Shown: positions 8,815 to 17,531 of the stretch, in pieces
Layout of the letters: every line of letters begins with the position of its first letter
How positions within the stretch are numbered: the first letter of the stretch is position 1
DNA from: Cupriavidus basilensis
GTDB taxonomy: Bacteria; Pseudomonadota; Gammaproteobacteria; Burkholderiales; Burkholderiaceae
Length of the DNA stretch: 64,000 nt
Direction: 5' to 3'
Assembly (NCBI RefSeq): GCF_000876015.1
Contig: NZ_BBQM01000012.1
Coordinates: 496,001-560,000, forward strand
Made by a program: the position numbers and the translations under genes
The notes under the pieces: generated by a model
Database searches by the model: none
Seen by the model: the letters and a program-made list of their open reading frames with translations, nothing else
What the model was told of the DNA's origin: nothing

Positions 8815-9906
8815 ATGAACATGGCAATCCTCCTCGCCCATCCCTGGTTCGGCACATGGACCGCGGCCGTGGTCGCCGTGGCCGTTGCGCTGCTGGCGCA
8901 CCGCCTCGGCGGCCTGCTGCTGTTGCGCATCACCCGCCACGCGCCGCTGCTGCATGCCGTCGTCAGGAAAGCGCGCGCGCCGTCGACGGTGGTCCTGCCC
9001 CTGCTGGCGCTGCAAACGGTCTGGCAGGCCGCGCCGGACGAACTGCGCTGGATCGACAGCGTGCGCCATCTCAACGGCCTGCTGATGATCGCCGCCACCA
9101 CCTGGCTGGTGGCGCGCATCATCGCCGGCTGCGCGCAAGGCATCATGGACCGCCACCCCGTGGACGTGGCCGACAACATGAACGCGCGCCGCATCCACAC
9201 GCAGGCCCGCGTGCTCGCGCGCACCGCCATGACGCTGGTGGTGGTCATGGGCGCCGCCATGCTGCTCATGACCTTCCCCGGCGCCCGCCAGGTCGGCGCC
9301 AGCCTGCTGGCCTCCGCCGGCGTGCTCGGCCTGATCGCCGGCTTCGCCGCCAAGCCCGTGTTCAGCAACCTCATCGCCGGCCTGCAACTCGCGCTGACCC
9401 AGCCGATCCGGCTCGACGACGTGCTCATCATCGAAGGCGAGTGGGGCCGCGTGGAAGAAATCACCGGCACCTATGTCGTGCTGCGCATCTGGGACGAGCG
9501 CCGCCTCATCATCCCGCTGCAGTACTTCATCGAAAAGCCGTTCCAGAACTGGACCCGCAACAACGCCCAGATCATGGGGTCCGTGTTCTTCTATGTCGAC
9601 TACGGCATGCCGCTGGCGCCGCTGCGCACGGAACTGGAGCGCATCGTGCGCGCGGCGCCGCAGTGGGACCAGCGCTTTTTCAACCTCGTGGTGGCCGATG
9701 CCACGGAGCGGACGATGCAGCTGCGGGTGCTGTGCACCGCGGCTTCTTCGGGGCTGGCGTGGGATTTGCGCTGCGTGGTGCGGGAAGGGCTGATTGATTT
9801 CATGCAGCGGGAGTATCCGCAGTTTTTGCCGAGGCTGCGGGTCGAAGGTGATGAAAGCGTACCGCCGCGAAACACGCCACCGCAAGAGTCACCCGCAGAA
9901 CAATAG
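8815..9906 (+). CDS. MscS-family mechanosensitive ion channel
   Basis: This 363-residue inner-membrane protein has about four N-terminal hydrophobic helices followed by the pore helix and beta domain of small-conductance mechanosensitive channels. The pore-helix region reads SAGVLGLIAGFAAKPVFSN, and the beta domain begins with QPIRLDDVLIIEGEWGRVE and continues through IPLQYFIEKPFQNWTR. Such channels release solutes when membrane tension rises. The gene stands alone, with about 150 bases without features upstream. The last 60 bases of the gene are less GC-rich than the rest. Confidence 0.9.
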   Translation: MNMAILLAHPWFGTWTAAVVAVAVALLAHRLGGLLLLRITRHAPLLHAVVRKARAPSTVVLPLLALQTVWQAAPDELRWIDSVRHLNGLLMIAATTWLVARIIAGCAQGIMDRHPVDVADNMNARRIHTQARVLARTAMTLVVVMGAAMLLMTFPGARQVGASLLASAGVLGLIAGFAAKPVFSNLIAGLQLALTQPIRLDDVLIIEGEWGRVEEITGTYVVLRIWDERRLIIPLQYFIEKPFQNWTRNNAQIMGSVFFYVDYGMPLAPLRTELERIVRAAPQWDQRFFNLVVADATERTMQLRVLCTAASSGLAWDLRCVVREGLIDFMQREYPQFLPRLRVEGDESVPPRNTPPQESPAEQ

Positions 9907-10014
9907 ATCCGCGCCCCGGGGGGGCTACACAGAGATACAAAGCCACACACCGGGGATACATACGCCATCTAGTATTCCGTCCACCTGCACAGCGACAGCA
10001 TAAGGTGGATCACG

Positions 10015-11355
10015 ATGACCTACGTAAAGACTCCCGCTTACAGGCGCCTGCTCGTCACTTCAGCGCTGGCTGGCGCGATGGCGCTTCTTTTTCCCGTGGC
10101 GTCCCACGCCGCAACCGCAACGCCGACGGCAGCCCCGGCAGGCGCGGCAAAAGCATCCTCGGACGCGCAGCATGCCAGCGACACCGCCATCCGTCCGTTC
10201 CGGTTCCACGCCTCCGACAAGGAGCTCGCCGACCTGCGCCGCCGGATCGCCGCGACCAAATGGCCAAGCCGCGAACTGGTCAACGACGCGAAACAAGGCG
10301 TGCAACTGGAGACGATGCGCAAGCTCGCGCAATACTGGTCGACCGACTACGACTGGCGCAAAGCCGAGGCGAAGCTCAACGCCTTGCCCCAGTTCGTGAC
10401 CCGGATCGATGGCGTGGACATCCATTTCATCCACGTCCGCTCGAAGAACACGAACGCGATGCCGCTCATCGTCACGCACGGATGGCCGGGCTCCGTCGTC
10501 GAGCAGCTCAAAATCATTGCCCCCCTGACCAACCCGACCGCGCACGGAGGCGCGGCCTCGGACGCCTTCGACGTGGTCATTCCCTCGCTGCCCGGCTACG
10601 GCTTCTCCGGCACGTCCACCGAGACCGGCTGGGACCCCGCCCGCATCGCACGCGCATGGACCGTGCTGATGAAGCGGCTCGGTTACACGCGCTTCGTCGC
10701 GCAAGGCGGCGACTGGGGCGATGCCGTGACCGAGCAGATGGCGGTACAGGCGCCGCCGGAGCTCATCGGCATCCACACCAACATGCCCGGTGCGGTCCCC
10801 GCCGAGATCGAGAAAGCGCTCCAGTCCGGCGGCCCGGCGCCGTCCGGTTTGTCGGCGGACGAGCAATATGCCTACGGCCAGCTCGATTTCTTCTACAAGC
10901 ATGGACTCTCCTACGCCCAGGAGATGACCAACCGGCCGCAGACGCTGTACGGTATCGAAGACTCGCCCATCGGCCTCGCCTCCTGGATGCTCGATCATGA
11001 CGCGCGCAGCTACGCGCTCATCGCGCGCGTCTTCGACGGCAAGCCCGAAGGCCTCACGCGGGACGACGTGCTGGACAACATCACGCTCTACTGGCTCACC
11101 AACACCGCGGTGTCGTCGGCACGCCTTTACTGGGAGAACAAGTTTGCGTTCTTCGCCCCGAAGGGCATAAAGATCCCGGTCGCGGTCAGCGCGTTCCCGG
11201 ACAAGCTTTATCAGGCGCCGAGGAGTTGGGTGGAGAAAGCGTTCCCGAATCTGCTGTACTACAGCCGGGCGGAGAAGGGTGGGCACTTTGCGGCTTGGGA
11301 GCAGCCGGAGGTGCTGACTAGGGATTTGAGGGCTGGGTTCAGGTCGTTACGTTGA
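10015..11355 (+). CDS. Exported epoxide hydrolase
   Basis: This 446-residue protein has a Sec-type signal peptide (residues 1 to about 33, ending ASHAA), then the EHN domain of microsomal-type epoxide hydrolases (about 60-165), then an alpha/beta hydrolase core. The oxyanion-hole motif HGWPGS (155-160) and the nucleophile motif GGDWGD with D233 are intact, and a histidine close to the C-terminus sits in KGGHFAAWEQPE. It opens epoxides to diols through a covalent ester intermediate. A start further in would lose the signal peptide, so the ATG at 10015 is preferred. It is the last gene before the composition shift of the 11.4-17.6 kb island. Confidence 0.9.
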   Translation: MTYVKTPAYRRLLVTSALAGAMALLFPVASHAATATPTAAPAGAAKASSDAQHASDTAIRPFRFHASDKELADLRRRIAATKWPSRELVNDAKQGVQLETMRKLAQYWSTDYDWRKAEAKLNALPQFVTRIDGVDIHFIHVRSKNTNAMPLIVTHGWPGSVVEQLKIIAPLTNPTAHGGAASDAFDVVIPSLPGYGFSGTSTETGWDPARIARAWTVLMKRLGYTRFVAQGGDWGDAVTEQMAVQAPPELIGIHTNMPGAVPAEIEKALQSGGPAPSGLSADEQYAYGQLDFFYKHGLSYAQEMTNRPQTLYGIEDSPIGLASWMLDHDARSYALIARVFDGKPEGLTRDDVLDNITLYWLTNTAVSSARLYWENKFAFFAPKGIKIPVAVSAFPDKLYQAPRSWVEKAFPNLLYYSRAEKGGHFAAWEQPEVLTRDLRAGFRSLR

Positions 11356-11473
11356 TGGGGTGGTGGGATTCTTCCGGGGAGATTCTGTGTCGCGGCTTGG
11401 TGGAAGTTCTCAGCTTGTTGGCTACAAGGTGGCCAGTCCAGACGGGCCAAATGCTGACCCCGCAATTTGGGCG

Positions 11474-12325
11474 TCAAGAGGCTGGTTGTTGTAGCAACTG
11501 ATCAAGCTTCTGCTCACTGAGTGGGTCGGCAGGAACATATACATTCAGACGAAGATCCTGCTGGTCCCCTACATCAAATAGGGTGTACTCAAGCCGCAAC
11601 TCTCCAACTCGAGGATGTGTGAACACCCGAACCTCCTCCGAGCGTGATGCTACCTCGGCTTCGCGCCAGAACAGGTCAAAGAGGGTACTCTGCTCCCTGA
11701 GCGCCGCTACAAGGTCCACCATTTCTGGTATGCCCGCCTCGGTGAGGTCAAGCCGGAATTTGGCGACAGCTTTTCTGGCATCGTGCTCCCAATGTGGCAT
11801 CAAGGCTTTGTGTCGTTCATCGAGGAAGATCAGTTCAAGCACATTCTGCCGATATCCGATCGACGGAAGATCAATGTCGAACAGCGCTTTTGCATAGCGG
11901 TTTGCAGCAAGAATGTCCCATCGCATGTTTATCACAAAGGCGACGCCGCGCACCGCCGACAACAAGCGTGCGAGTCCCTGACTCACATCGCTGCTTGTCA
12001 GTAGTTTACGACCGGAGTTGAGCTGTAGACCGCAGAGTCGGAACAAGTAACGACGTTCGGCCTCATTCAGTCGCAATGTATTCGCGAGCCTTGATAGCAG
12101 CCCGGGAGAGACGTTGATGTCTCGCCCCTGCTCAAGCCACGTGTACCACGTCAAACTCACATGAGCTAAGTGCGCGATGTCTTCCCGACGCAGCCCCTTC
12201 GAACGCATCCTCCCGGTGTGGCCAATCCCAAAGTCGTCTCGATTCAGTTCCGCGCGCTTCGTCTTTAGGAATTCGCTTAATTCTGTTCTCGGTTTCACAG
12301 CTCTTTTCTCGTCCATCTTCTCCAC
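11474..12325 (-). CDS. XRE-type regulator with MmyB-like ligand-binding domain
   Basis: This 283-residue regulator has an N-terminal helix-turn-helix (about residues 12-90, with SKGLRREDIAHLAHVSLTWYT) and a C-terminal PAS-like MmyB/MltR ligand domain (FVINMRWDILAANRYAKALF onward, ending HPRVGELRLEYTLFDV). Members of this family sit beside antibiotic gene clusters in actinomycetes, and one solved structure held a fatty acid. It is divergent from the oxygenase gene at 12462, with 136 bases between them. I infer that it controls the adjacent six-gene run and senses an acyl ligand. Base composition is clearly lower in G+C than the genes on its left. Confidence 0.88.
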   Translation of the reverse strand: MEKMDEKRAVKPRTELSEFLKTKRAELNRDDFGIGHTGRMRSKGLRREDIAHLAHVSLTWYTWLEQGRDINVSPGLLSRLANTLRLNEAERRYLFRLCGLQLNSGRKLLTSSDVSQGLARLLSAVRGVAFVINMRWDILAANRYAKALFDIDLPSIGYRQNVLELIFLDERHKALMPHWEHDARKAVAKFRLDLTEAGIPEMVDLVAALREQSTLFDLFWREAEVASRSEEVRVFTHPRVGELRLEYTLFDVGDQQDLRLNVYVPADPLSEQKLDQLLQQPAS

Positions 12326-12372
12326 GTTGTCCTCTGATCATCAATGTTCCTTGAGGCGCACTGTAAAGCCTA

Positions 12373-12431
12373 GTACTCGGAGTAATAGTACAACAGGCCA
12401 TATTGGATATTGCAGCCCGTGTGGATAGTAT
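12373..12431 (+). promoter_or_regulatory. Divergent control region of the MmyB-regulated cluster
   Basis: The 136-base gap contains an inverted repeat GTACT (12373-12377) and AGTAC (12387-12391) with a 9-base spacer. It also contains a possible promoter for the rightward operon, TTGGAT (12403-12408) with a 17-base spacer and TAGTAT (12426-12431). An AAGGAGA ribosome site follows at 12450-12456. Promoter elements are weak matches, so they are a suggestion only. Confidence 0.4.
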
Positions 12432-12461
12432 TTGGCGTATCGCTCTTCGAAGGAGACCACC

Positions 12462-13163
12462 GTGAATCAGACTTCGCACTGGGACCGTGTTATCGAGGCC
12501 ACGCAGGACGAGTTCGCCCGAACTTACTCGGCGCATCCACTCATTGAAAACACTCTTTGCGGGCAGCTCTCGATCAGGGTCTACATGCAGTACCTGACGG
12601 AGACCTACCACATGGTAAGGCACACAGCACAGATGCTTGCACTTGGCGCGGCCCGCTGCGGCGTCGATCGGCCCGCACTGCGGGACTGGTTTCTGGAACA
12701 GTTGGAAGAAGAGCGCGGACACGACTTGCTTCTGCTTAAGGACTTGCGCACGCTTGATGTGGACACGGACAAAGTAGCCGCCTCTACGCCTGGCCGCGGG
12801 GCCTGGGGCCTGGTCACCCAGAACTACTTTATGACGACCTACGGAAATCCGGTCGGGATTCTGGGGGTCGCCTCGCTGACCGAGGGACTTGGCGCTACGA
12901 TGGCGACTGAGCTTGCCGATTGCCTGAACCAGCAATATGGCCTTCCGCCGAGTGCGACAACCTTCCTACGCAGTCACGGAGGCTTCGATGTGAAGCACGT
13001 GGAGGAAGTCAAATCAGCAATCAACGAAATTGCTGCTGCGGAGGAGGTGCCCTACATCATTCACGCTCGCCGGATGACAATTCAGACGTATGCGCAGATG
13101 TTTGACGATGCACTGCATCATCCTGCCGTCCACGAGAGCGCGACCGACGCAGTTGGCGTGTAG
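12462..13163 (+). CDS. Heme-oxygenase-like di-iron oxygenase (HDO, UndA/CADD-like)
   Basis: This 233-residue all-helical protein belongs to the heme-oxygenase-like di-iron superfamily (iron-containing redox enzyme family), whose members perform oxidative decarboxylation, desaturation, C-C cleavage or N-oxygenation. Candidate metal ligands follow the family spacing: E47, E84xxH87, E141, and H172xxxD176xxH179. I chose the GTG at 12462 because AAGGAGA lies five bases before it; an upstream TTG in the same frame has no such site. It is the first gene of the run and its stop is 28 bases before the next start. The exact reaction cannot be read. A fatty-acyl or amino-acid-derived substrate is inferred from the neighbours. 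Confidence 0.82.
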   Translation: MNQTSHWDRVIEATQDEFARTYSAHPLIENTLCGQLSIRVYMQYLTETYHMVRHTAQMLALGAARCGVDRPALRDWFLEQLEEERGHDLLLLKDLRTLDVDTDKVAASTPGRGAWGLVTQNYFMTTYGNPVGILGVASLTEGLGATMATELADCLNQQYGLPPSATTFLRSHGGFDVKHVEEVKSAINEIAAAEEVPYIIHARRMTIQTYAQMFDDALHHPAVHESATDAVGV

Positions 13164-13191
13164 CCCACCAGCATAGGATAAGGAGCGAGAC

Positions 13192-13872
13192 ATGGATGCG
13201 TCCCCTCGGCACAACACGTTGTCGAATGCCGTCAGACTTGCGAACCGTGAAATACCTGTACATGAGTTTCGGCTGCTGTCGAGCCACGCGGAGTTCACCG
13301 CCTTTGACGAACTGGTTGAGGAAACCTACCGGCCGCTTCAATTTCTAGAAGGGCAGGCCAAGGCGCAGTTCCTGCCCACGTCAGCTACCACCCGATACGG
13401 ACTCTACGTGGATGGTGTTATGTGGGGCATTTGCGCGCTTAACCCCGTCACATTGGACGACACTCCGTTTCACCGCTATCTACCACTGTCGGTTAGGAAC
13501 GGACGTCGCATGATTGAGGTCAATAACGTCATCCTTACCCGAAATCGCAATGCGGGTCCCTGGCTGAACGTCATGCTCTATCGAAGTGTGTGCGAGGCCA
13601 TCCGGCTCGGCTTCGATTTGGTCGTCGGTATTACGCGTTTCCAGACACTGAAGTACTTCATCGATTCCGGGGCAACGCCTGTCTATCACCCGCCGCTGCA
13701 CCTGTTGGGGCGCGATGATGTGAGTGATTTCATTATCTATTACGATGCCACTGATGGTGAATCGGTCGACTATCTGCTTCGCCACATCCCGAGAACCATC
13801 GATGCGTGTGCCATCTATGCGAAGATTAAGACTGATTTTCTGAAGCATAGGCAGCACGTGCGAGCCGCATAA
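13192..13872 (+). CDS. GNAT-fold/autoinducer-synthase-like acyltransferase
   Basis: This 226-residue protein resembles the acyl-homoserine-lactone-synthase/FeeM branch of the GNAT fold: an N-terminal FxxYRLLSS-type strand region, a central strand GLYVDGVMWGICALNP, the acyl-carrier-pocket-like strand MIEVNNVILTRNRNAG, and a helix-strand pair FDLVVGITRFQTLKYFIDSG. FeeM enzymes join an acyl chain from acyl-ACP to the amino group of an amino acid, and LuxI makes homoserine lactones. A GATAAGGAGCGA ribosome site precedes the ATG. It lies between the di-iron oxygenase and the methyltransferase with very short gaps. The fold is a moderate-confidence call; the reaction is not established. Confidence 0.6.
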   Translation: MDASPRHNTLSNAVRLANREIPVHEFRLLSSHAEFTAFDELVEETYRPLQFLEGQAKAQFLPTSATTRYGLYVDGVMWGICALNPVTLDDTPFHRYLPLSVRNGRRMIEVNNVILTRNRNAGPWLNVMLYRSVCEAIRLGFDLVVGITRFQTLKYFIDSGATPVYHPPLHLLGRDDVSDFIIYYDATDGESVDYLLRHIPRTIDACAIYAKIKTDFLKHRQHVRAA

Positions 13873-13886
13873 CCGTGGAGGTGTAC

Positions 13887-14636
13887 ATGTCGCTAGAACA
13901 GCGTATTGCCACTTTCCGGGAGGGGCTGTGCCCATTGGATAAGATTGTCCGGAGCGACCGGCTTGAGTTGCTCGACACCTGTCCGGAGAGGGCGGTCACG
14001 GATCGGATCGTTAACGACATTGAACGAGTGAGCCAATACATCGGATTACGGCGATTACTCGTGCAGCGGATTGCAAAGCAGGTAGAAGCGGTTTTAGCAC
14101 CCCCGGGAGAAGTTACGCGTATCGCGGAGATCTGTTGTGGCAATGGGTGGGTTCTACGCGCACTCGATGGTTACTTGGCGCGACGCGGGATTGATGTCGA
14201 ATTGACAGGCCTCGACATGAATCCTGACTCCCTGCGAACGGCTGAAGGTCTATCCCGCGGACGCGCCATCCGGTGGCGACGGGAAAATGCGCTGGCGTTG
14301 CCAATGGCTGACCAGTCCGTTGACGTGCTGGTCAACGTGCAGAGTCTGCATCATTTTCGACCCGATGAACTCGTTCGGATCATGCGCGAATCTAGCCGCG
14401 TCGCAAAGCGAAGCTATTTTTTTGATCTGCGAAGAACGACACATGGGTTCTTAATCGTACATCTGCTGCGCCCGCTTACTTCCTGGGCGTTCATTCACGA
14501 TGCCGCACTATCTCATCGCCGAGCCTATCGCGTGGAAGAACTCCAGTTCATTGCTCAGGAGGCTCTGGTAAATGCGGACATAGCAAAGTTGACGCCGATA
14601 GGACTAGAGATCGTCATCGGGGGGAAGCAAGCATGA
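13887..14636 (+). CDS. Class I SAM-dependent methyltransferase
   Basis: This 249-residue soluble enzyme has motif I at RIAEICCGNGWVLRAL (about 78-93), an acidic motif LTGLDMNP, motif IV DVLVNVQSLHHF and a post-IV strand, as in UbiE-type and small-molecule methyltransferases. GGAGG at 13877-13881 lies five bases before the ATG at 13887; the GTG at 13875 overlaps that site and is less likely. The gene overlaps the AlkB-like gene by four bases (ATGA), which implies translational coupling. In this context it probably O- or N-methylates the cluster product; a carboxyl, hydroxyl or amine acceptor is possible. Confidence 0.85.
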   Translation: MSLEQRIATFREGLCPLDKIVRSDRLELLDTCPERAVTDRIVNDIERVSQYIGLRRLLVQRIAKQVEAVLAPPGEVTRIAEICCGNGWVLRALDGYLARRGIDVELTGLDMNPDSLRTAEGLSRGRAIRWRRENALALPMADQSVDVLVNVQSLHHFRPDELVRIMRESSRVAKRSYFFDLRRTTHGFLIVHLLRPLTSWAFIHDAALSHRRAYRVEELQFIAQEALVNADIAKLTPIGLEIVIGGKQA

Positions 14637-15724
14637 GGCGGGGCATTCGTGATTCCGCAATGGCCCACGCGCTGGCTTTCGCCTATCCGTGCATGATCTG
14701 TCTTGCGCTAGCGTATCGTGGGCCCTTTGTCTGGATGACACCAGTCCTTGGTGGAGTTCTCTTTCCGATTCTGGATGAGCTACTGCCCAAAGGCAACTAT
14801 GCTCACGGAAGGCTCGGGAAACATAGATGGGTCCTACTGGTCTGGGGCTACGTCCTCAGTCATTTTGTTCTTCTGCTGACATTGCTGTACTTGACTGCAT
14901 CCGGCGGACTGGGATTGCTGGAACTGTTTGGTCTGACCCTCTCATTCGGCATCATGGCCGGAGCACTCGGGTTTCCGGTGGCACATGAACTTATACACAG
15001 CAGAGCGCGCATCGAACGGAGCATCGGGCTTGTACTGCTTTGCTCATCGATGTATATGCACTTCCGCATCGAGCATGTACACGGTCACCATCGGAATGTG
15101 GGCACGCATCGAGATCCGGCAACGGCGCGGTTTGGCGAGTCTCTGGGAACGTTCTTGCTCAGGAGTGTCACTGGCCAGTTTGTTAGTGCATGGGCGTATG
15201 AGCGCGAGCGCGTGCGGAAACAGCACGGAGCTGGGCATTTCGCCTTCAGCCGCACAGTGGTCTATCTTTGCGTCCAGCTTTGTCTCGTGACAGGTCTCTG
15301 GCTTCTACTGGGCGGGGTAGCCGCTCTGCTATTCATCGTCCAAGCCTGCATCGCGGTGCTGTTGCTGGAGACGGTCAACTATATCGAGCACTATGGTCTG
15401 GTTCGGCGGATCAGGCCAGACGGTCGGACCGAGCGTGTGACGGTAGAGCATTCGTGGAACTCTAGCCGTCTGGCTACGAATGCCGCGCTGTTCAATCTCG
15501 GGCTGCATTCGCATCATCACGTGCATCCTTCTGATCGTTACTGGGAGCTGACCGATGCAGGCCAACCTCCCGAACTGCCATATGGCTATTTCGTCATGAT
15601 CGTTCTCGCAACGATTCCGCCTGCATGGAGGCGTGTTATGCATCCCCATCTCGCACGACACCGTTCGGACACGGCACGCCAACGACCTCTCACCTCTACC
15701 CGCTTTATCTCGGAAAGGATGTGA
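14633..15724 (+). CDS. AlkB-type membrane di-iron hydroxylase
   Basis: This 363-residue integral membrane protein carries the full set of histidine boxes of alkane 1-monooxygenases: HELIH (118-122), EHVHGHH (147-153), NYIEHYGL (249-256) and LGLHSHHH (289-296). The AlkB-like stretch SWNSSRLATNAALFNLGL connects the last two. The family hydroxylates terminal carbons of alkyl chains or desaturates lipids with O2 and electrons from rubredoxin. No rubredoxin domain or gene is adjacent, so a general cellular donor must serve. It is translationally coupled to the methyltransferase and one base from the thioesterase gene. Its setting argues for tailoring of a lipid-derived metabolite rather than for growth on alkanes. 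Confidence 0.85.
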   Translation: MRRGIRDSAMAHALAFAYPCMICLALAYRGPFVWMTPVLGGVLFPILDELLPKGNYAHGRLGKHRWVLLVWGYVLSHFVLLLTLLYLTASGGLGLLELFGLTLSFGIMAGALGFPVAHELIHSRARIERSIGLVLLCSSMYMHFRIEHVHGHHRNVGTHRDPATARFGESLGTFLLRSVTGQFVSAWAYERERVRKQHGAGHFAFSRTVVYLCVQLCLVTGLWLLLGGVAALLFIVQACIAVLLLETVNYIEHYGLVRRIRPDGRTERVTVEHSWNSSRLATNAALFNLGLHSHHHVHPSDRYWELTDAGQPPELPYGYFVMIVLATIPPAWRRVMHPHLARHRSDTARQRPLTSTRFISERM

Positions 15725-15725
15725 T

Positions 15726-16157
15726 ATGCATGAATCAATCTCAGAGAGTAGTCTCTTTTCAATGATAGTTAGTGGGAAGATTCCGCCGCCGCCTGCTGCT
15801 AGGCTGCTAGGCTTGGAAGTCGTGAGCGCGACTCGTGGAACGGTAGAGCTCACCTTTTTTGCGGATCGGTCATTTCTGAATCCCGCTGGGGCTGTCCAGG
15901 GCGGCATGCTATCGGCGATGCTGGATGAGGCGCTGAGCATCGCCGCGCTCACTGCGCTTGATCAGGGAGAGCATGTTCTTACGCTGGAAATGAAGGTTCA
16001 GTTCATCGCTGCTGCGAGAGACGGGCAGCTTCGGGCCCAGGGCCGCCTGATCTCACAAGGTGGGCGCGTTGGATTCGTTGAGGCGGATCTTACTCAAGAA
16101 GGCAAACTGATTGCACGGAGCACAGCCACGCTATTGGTCCGATCTTCGGATAAGTAG
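15726..16157 (+). CDS. PaaI-like hotdog thioesterase
   Basis: This 143-residue hotdog-fold protein of the PaaI/YbgC group hydrolyses acyl-CoA or acyl-carrier thioesters. The core helix motif reads NPAGAVQGGMLSAMLDEALS (52-71), so the usual His-Gly-Gly is Gln-Gly-Gly while the acidic residue (D67/E68) is kept. The ATG at 15726 starts one base after the stop of the AlkB-like gene. It fits release or editing of an acyl-thioester intermediate of the cluster. The substrate is unknown. Confidence 0.82.
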   Translation: MHESISESSLFSMIVSGKIPPPPAARLLGLEVVSATRGTVELTFFADRSFLNPAGAVQGGMLSAMLDEALSIAALTALDQGEHVLTLEMKVQFIAAARDGQLRAQGRLISQGGRVGFVEADLTQEGKLIARSTATLLVRSSDK

Positions 16158-16307
16158 GAAGCATTGCGCCGAGGCAGGCGCCTTGCCCTGTCATACCGCC
16201 GTACGCCACGCTGCGCCACTATCGTGGGCGTGCCATGTTGCCTGTTGGATTGATGCCCGGCCACCTGCACGCAGGCGTCTCTGCTGCAGTGTGCTTGGAG
16301 GATCTTT

Positions 16308-17531
16308 GTGTCGAACTCCACTAAGCCTATTGCCATGACCGAGACGGGCACTGAGTACCCGCACAGCACCACCCGCTTGTCCCTCCAACCCCTAATGTTT
16401 TCCTATGTGGCTTGCACTGCAGCGCTCATGGCCTTTGTCGTGGTCATTGGCCCGGTCAGCCGCATTCTCGGCATGCCGGGTTGGCAAACGGGTGTGATCT
16501 TGACGATCGGAGGCGTCTCTTGGACGCTTTCCGCGAGACCATGGGGGGATGCGAGCGACCGCGCGGGACGTCGCAGGATTCTGCTCCTCGGGGTCGGCGG
16601 ATTTTCGATCGGCTACGCCGCCCTGTGTATGGTGCTAGCCTACTCACTGAGCATCGGGATTTCCGGTTACCTGCTGTTCGCATGCCTGGCGCTTGCAAGA
16701 GGCACAGTGGGCATCTTCTATGCCGCAATCCCGTCGGTGAGCCACGCACTGGTTGCCGACCATTTTGTATCGGGGGAGCGGGCAAGAGTGCTCGCGCTGG
16801 TCGGCGCCGCCAATGGGTGCGGCCTTGTCATCGGCCCCGCGCTCGCGGCAGCGCTCACGCAAGTTAACGTGATATTGCCAATAGTGGTGATCGCGGTCGT
16901 GCCTTTTCTTGCGTTGCTCGTGCTATGGCGTAGCCTACCCAAGCGCAAGCCGTCCACGTATGGACCAGTTCCGCGTCTGGCACTGACAGATCCTCGACTG
17001 CGCCGCCCCATGCTGATCGCGTTCGTAGCCATGCTGTGCGTCTATATTGCGCAGGTGACCGTCGGCTTCTATGCCCTGGACCGATTGCACCTTGCCCCCG
17101 ACACGGCCTCTCGTGTCGCGGGTGTCGCCTTGATGATAGTAGGTGTCGCGCTGATTGCCGCTCAGGTTTGCGTACGGCGCATTCCCTGTCCGCCGAGGCG
17201 GCTGTCGCGGATTGGTGCCTTCGTCAGCGCCGCGGGTTTTTCCTGTGTTCCCTTCGCCAACAGCGCCGTGGCGCTGGAGGCGTCTTTTTTTATCGCCGCG
17301 TTAGGAATGGGCTGGGTGTTTCCTTCGGTTTCAGCTATGGCTTCGGTGGCAGTTCCCTCGCAGAAGCAGGGCGCAGCAGCCGGCTCCGTTAATGCCGCGC
17401 AAGGACTAGGCGTCGTCGTGGGGCCGCTTGTTGGGACGCTGCTATATGAAGCCGGTCCGGCGATTCCATACATTTTCGCCAGCTTGCTGTTGTTACTTGT
17501 CGCGGGATGGCCAGAGGCGGATCGCATATAG
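16308..17531 (+). CDS. MFS exporter of the island cluster
   Basis: This 407-residue, 12-helix major facilitator resembles drug/H+ antiporters (motif A variant GDASDRAGRRR between helices 2 and 3, and a motif-C-like GLVIGPALAAAL in helix 5). The start is GTG with GGAGG six bases upstream. It is 150 bases downstream of the thioesterase gene on the same strand and shares the low-G+C composition, so it is probably the exporter or self-resistance pump for the cluster product. The protein stops almost at the end of helix 12 (LLLLLVAGWPEADRI), so the gene could be slightly truncated at the island border. Confidence 0.85.
   Translation: MSNSTKPIAMTETGTEYPHSTTRLSLQPLMFSYVACTAALMAFVVVIGPVSRILGMPGWQTGVILTIGGVSWTLSARPWGDASDRAGRRRILLLGVGGFSIGYAALCMVLAYSLSIGISGYLLFACLALARGTVGIFYAAIPSVSHALVADHFVSGERARVLALVGAANGCGLVIGPALAAALTQVNVILPIVVIAVVPFLALLVLWRSLPKRKPSTYGPVPRLALTDPRLRRPMLIAFVAMLCVYIAQVTVGFYALDRLHLAPDTASRVAGVALMIVGVALIAAQVCVRRIPCPPRRLSRIGAFVSAAGFSCVPFANSAVALEASFFIAALGMGWVFPSVSAMASVAVPSQKQGAAAGSVNAAQGLGVVVGPLVGTLLYEAGPAIPYIFASLLLLLVAGWPEADRI

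Noticed and set aside
14633..15724. Alkane-degradation locus
   Set aside because: The AlkB-like gene lacks rubredoxin, rubredoxin reductase, alcohol dehydrogenase and an AlkS/TetR regulator, and is coupled to methyltransferase and thioesterase genes.
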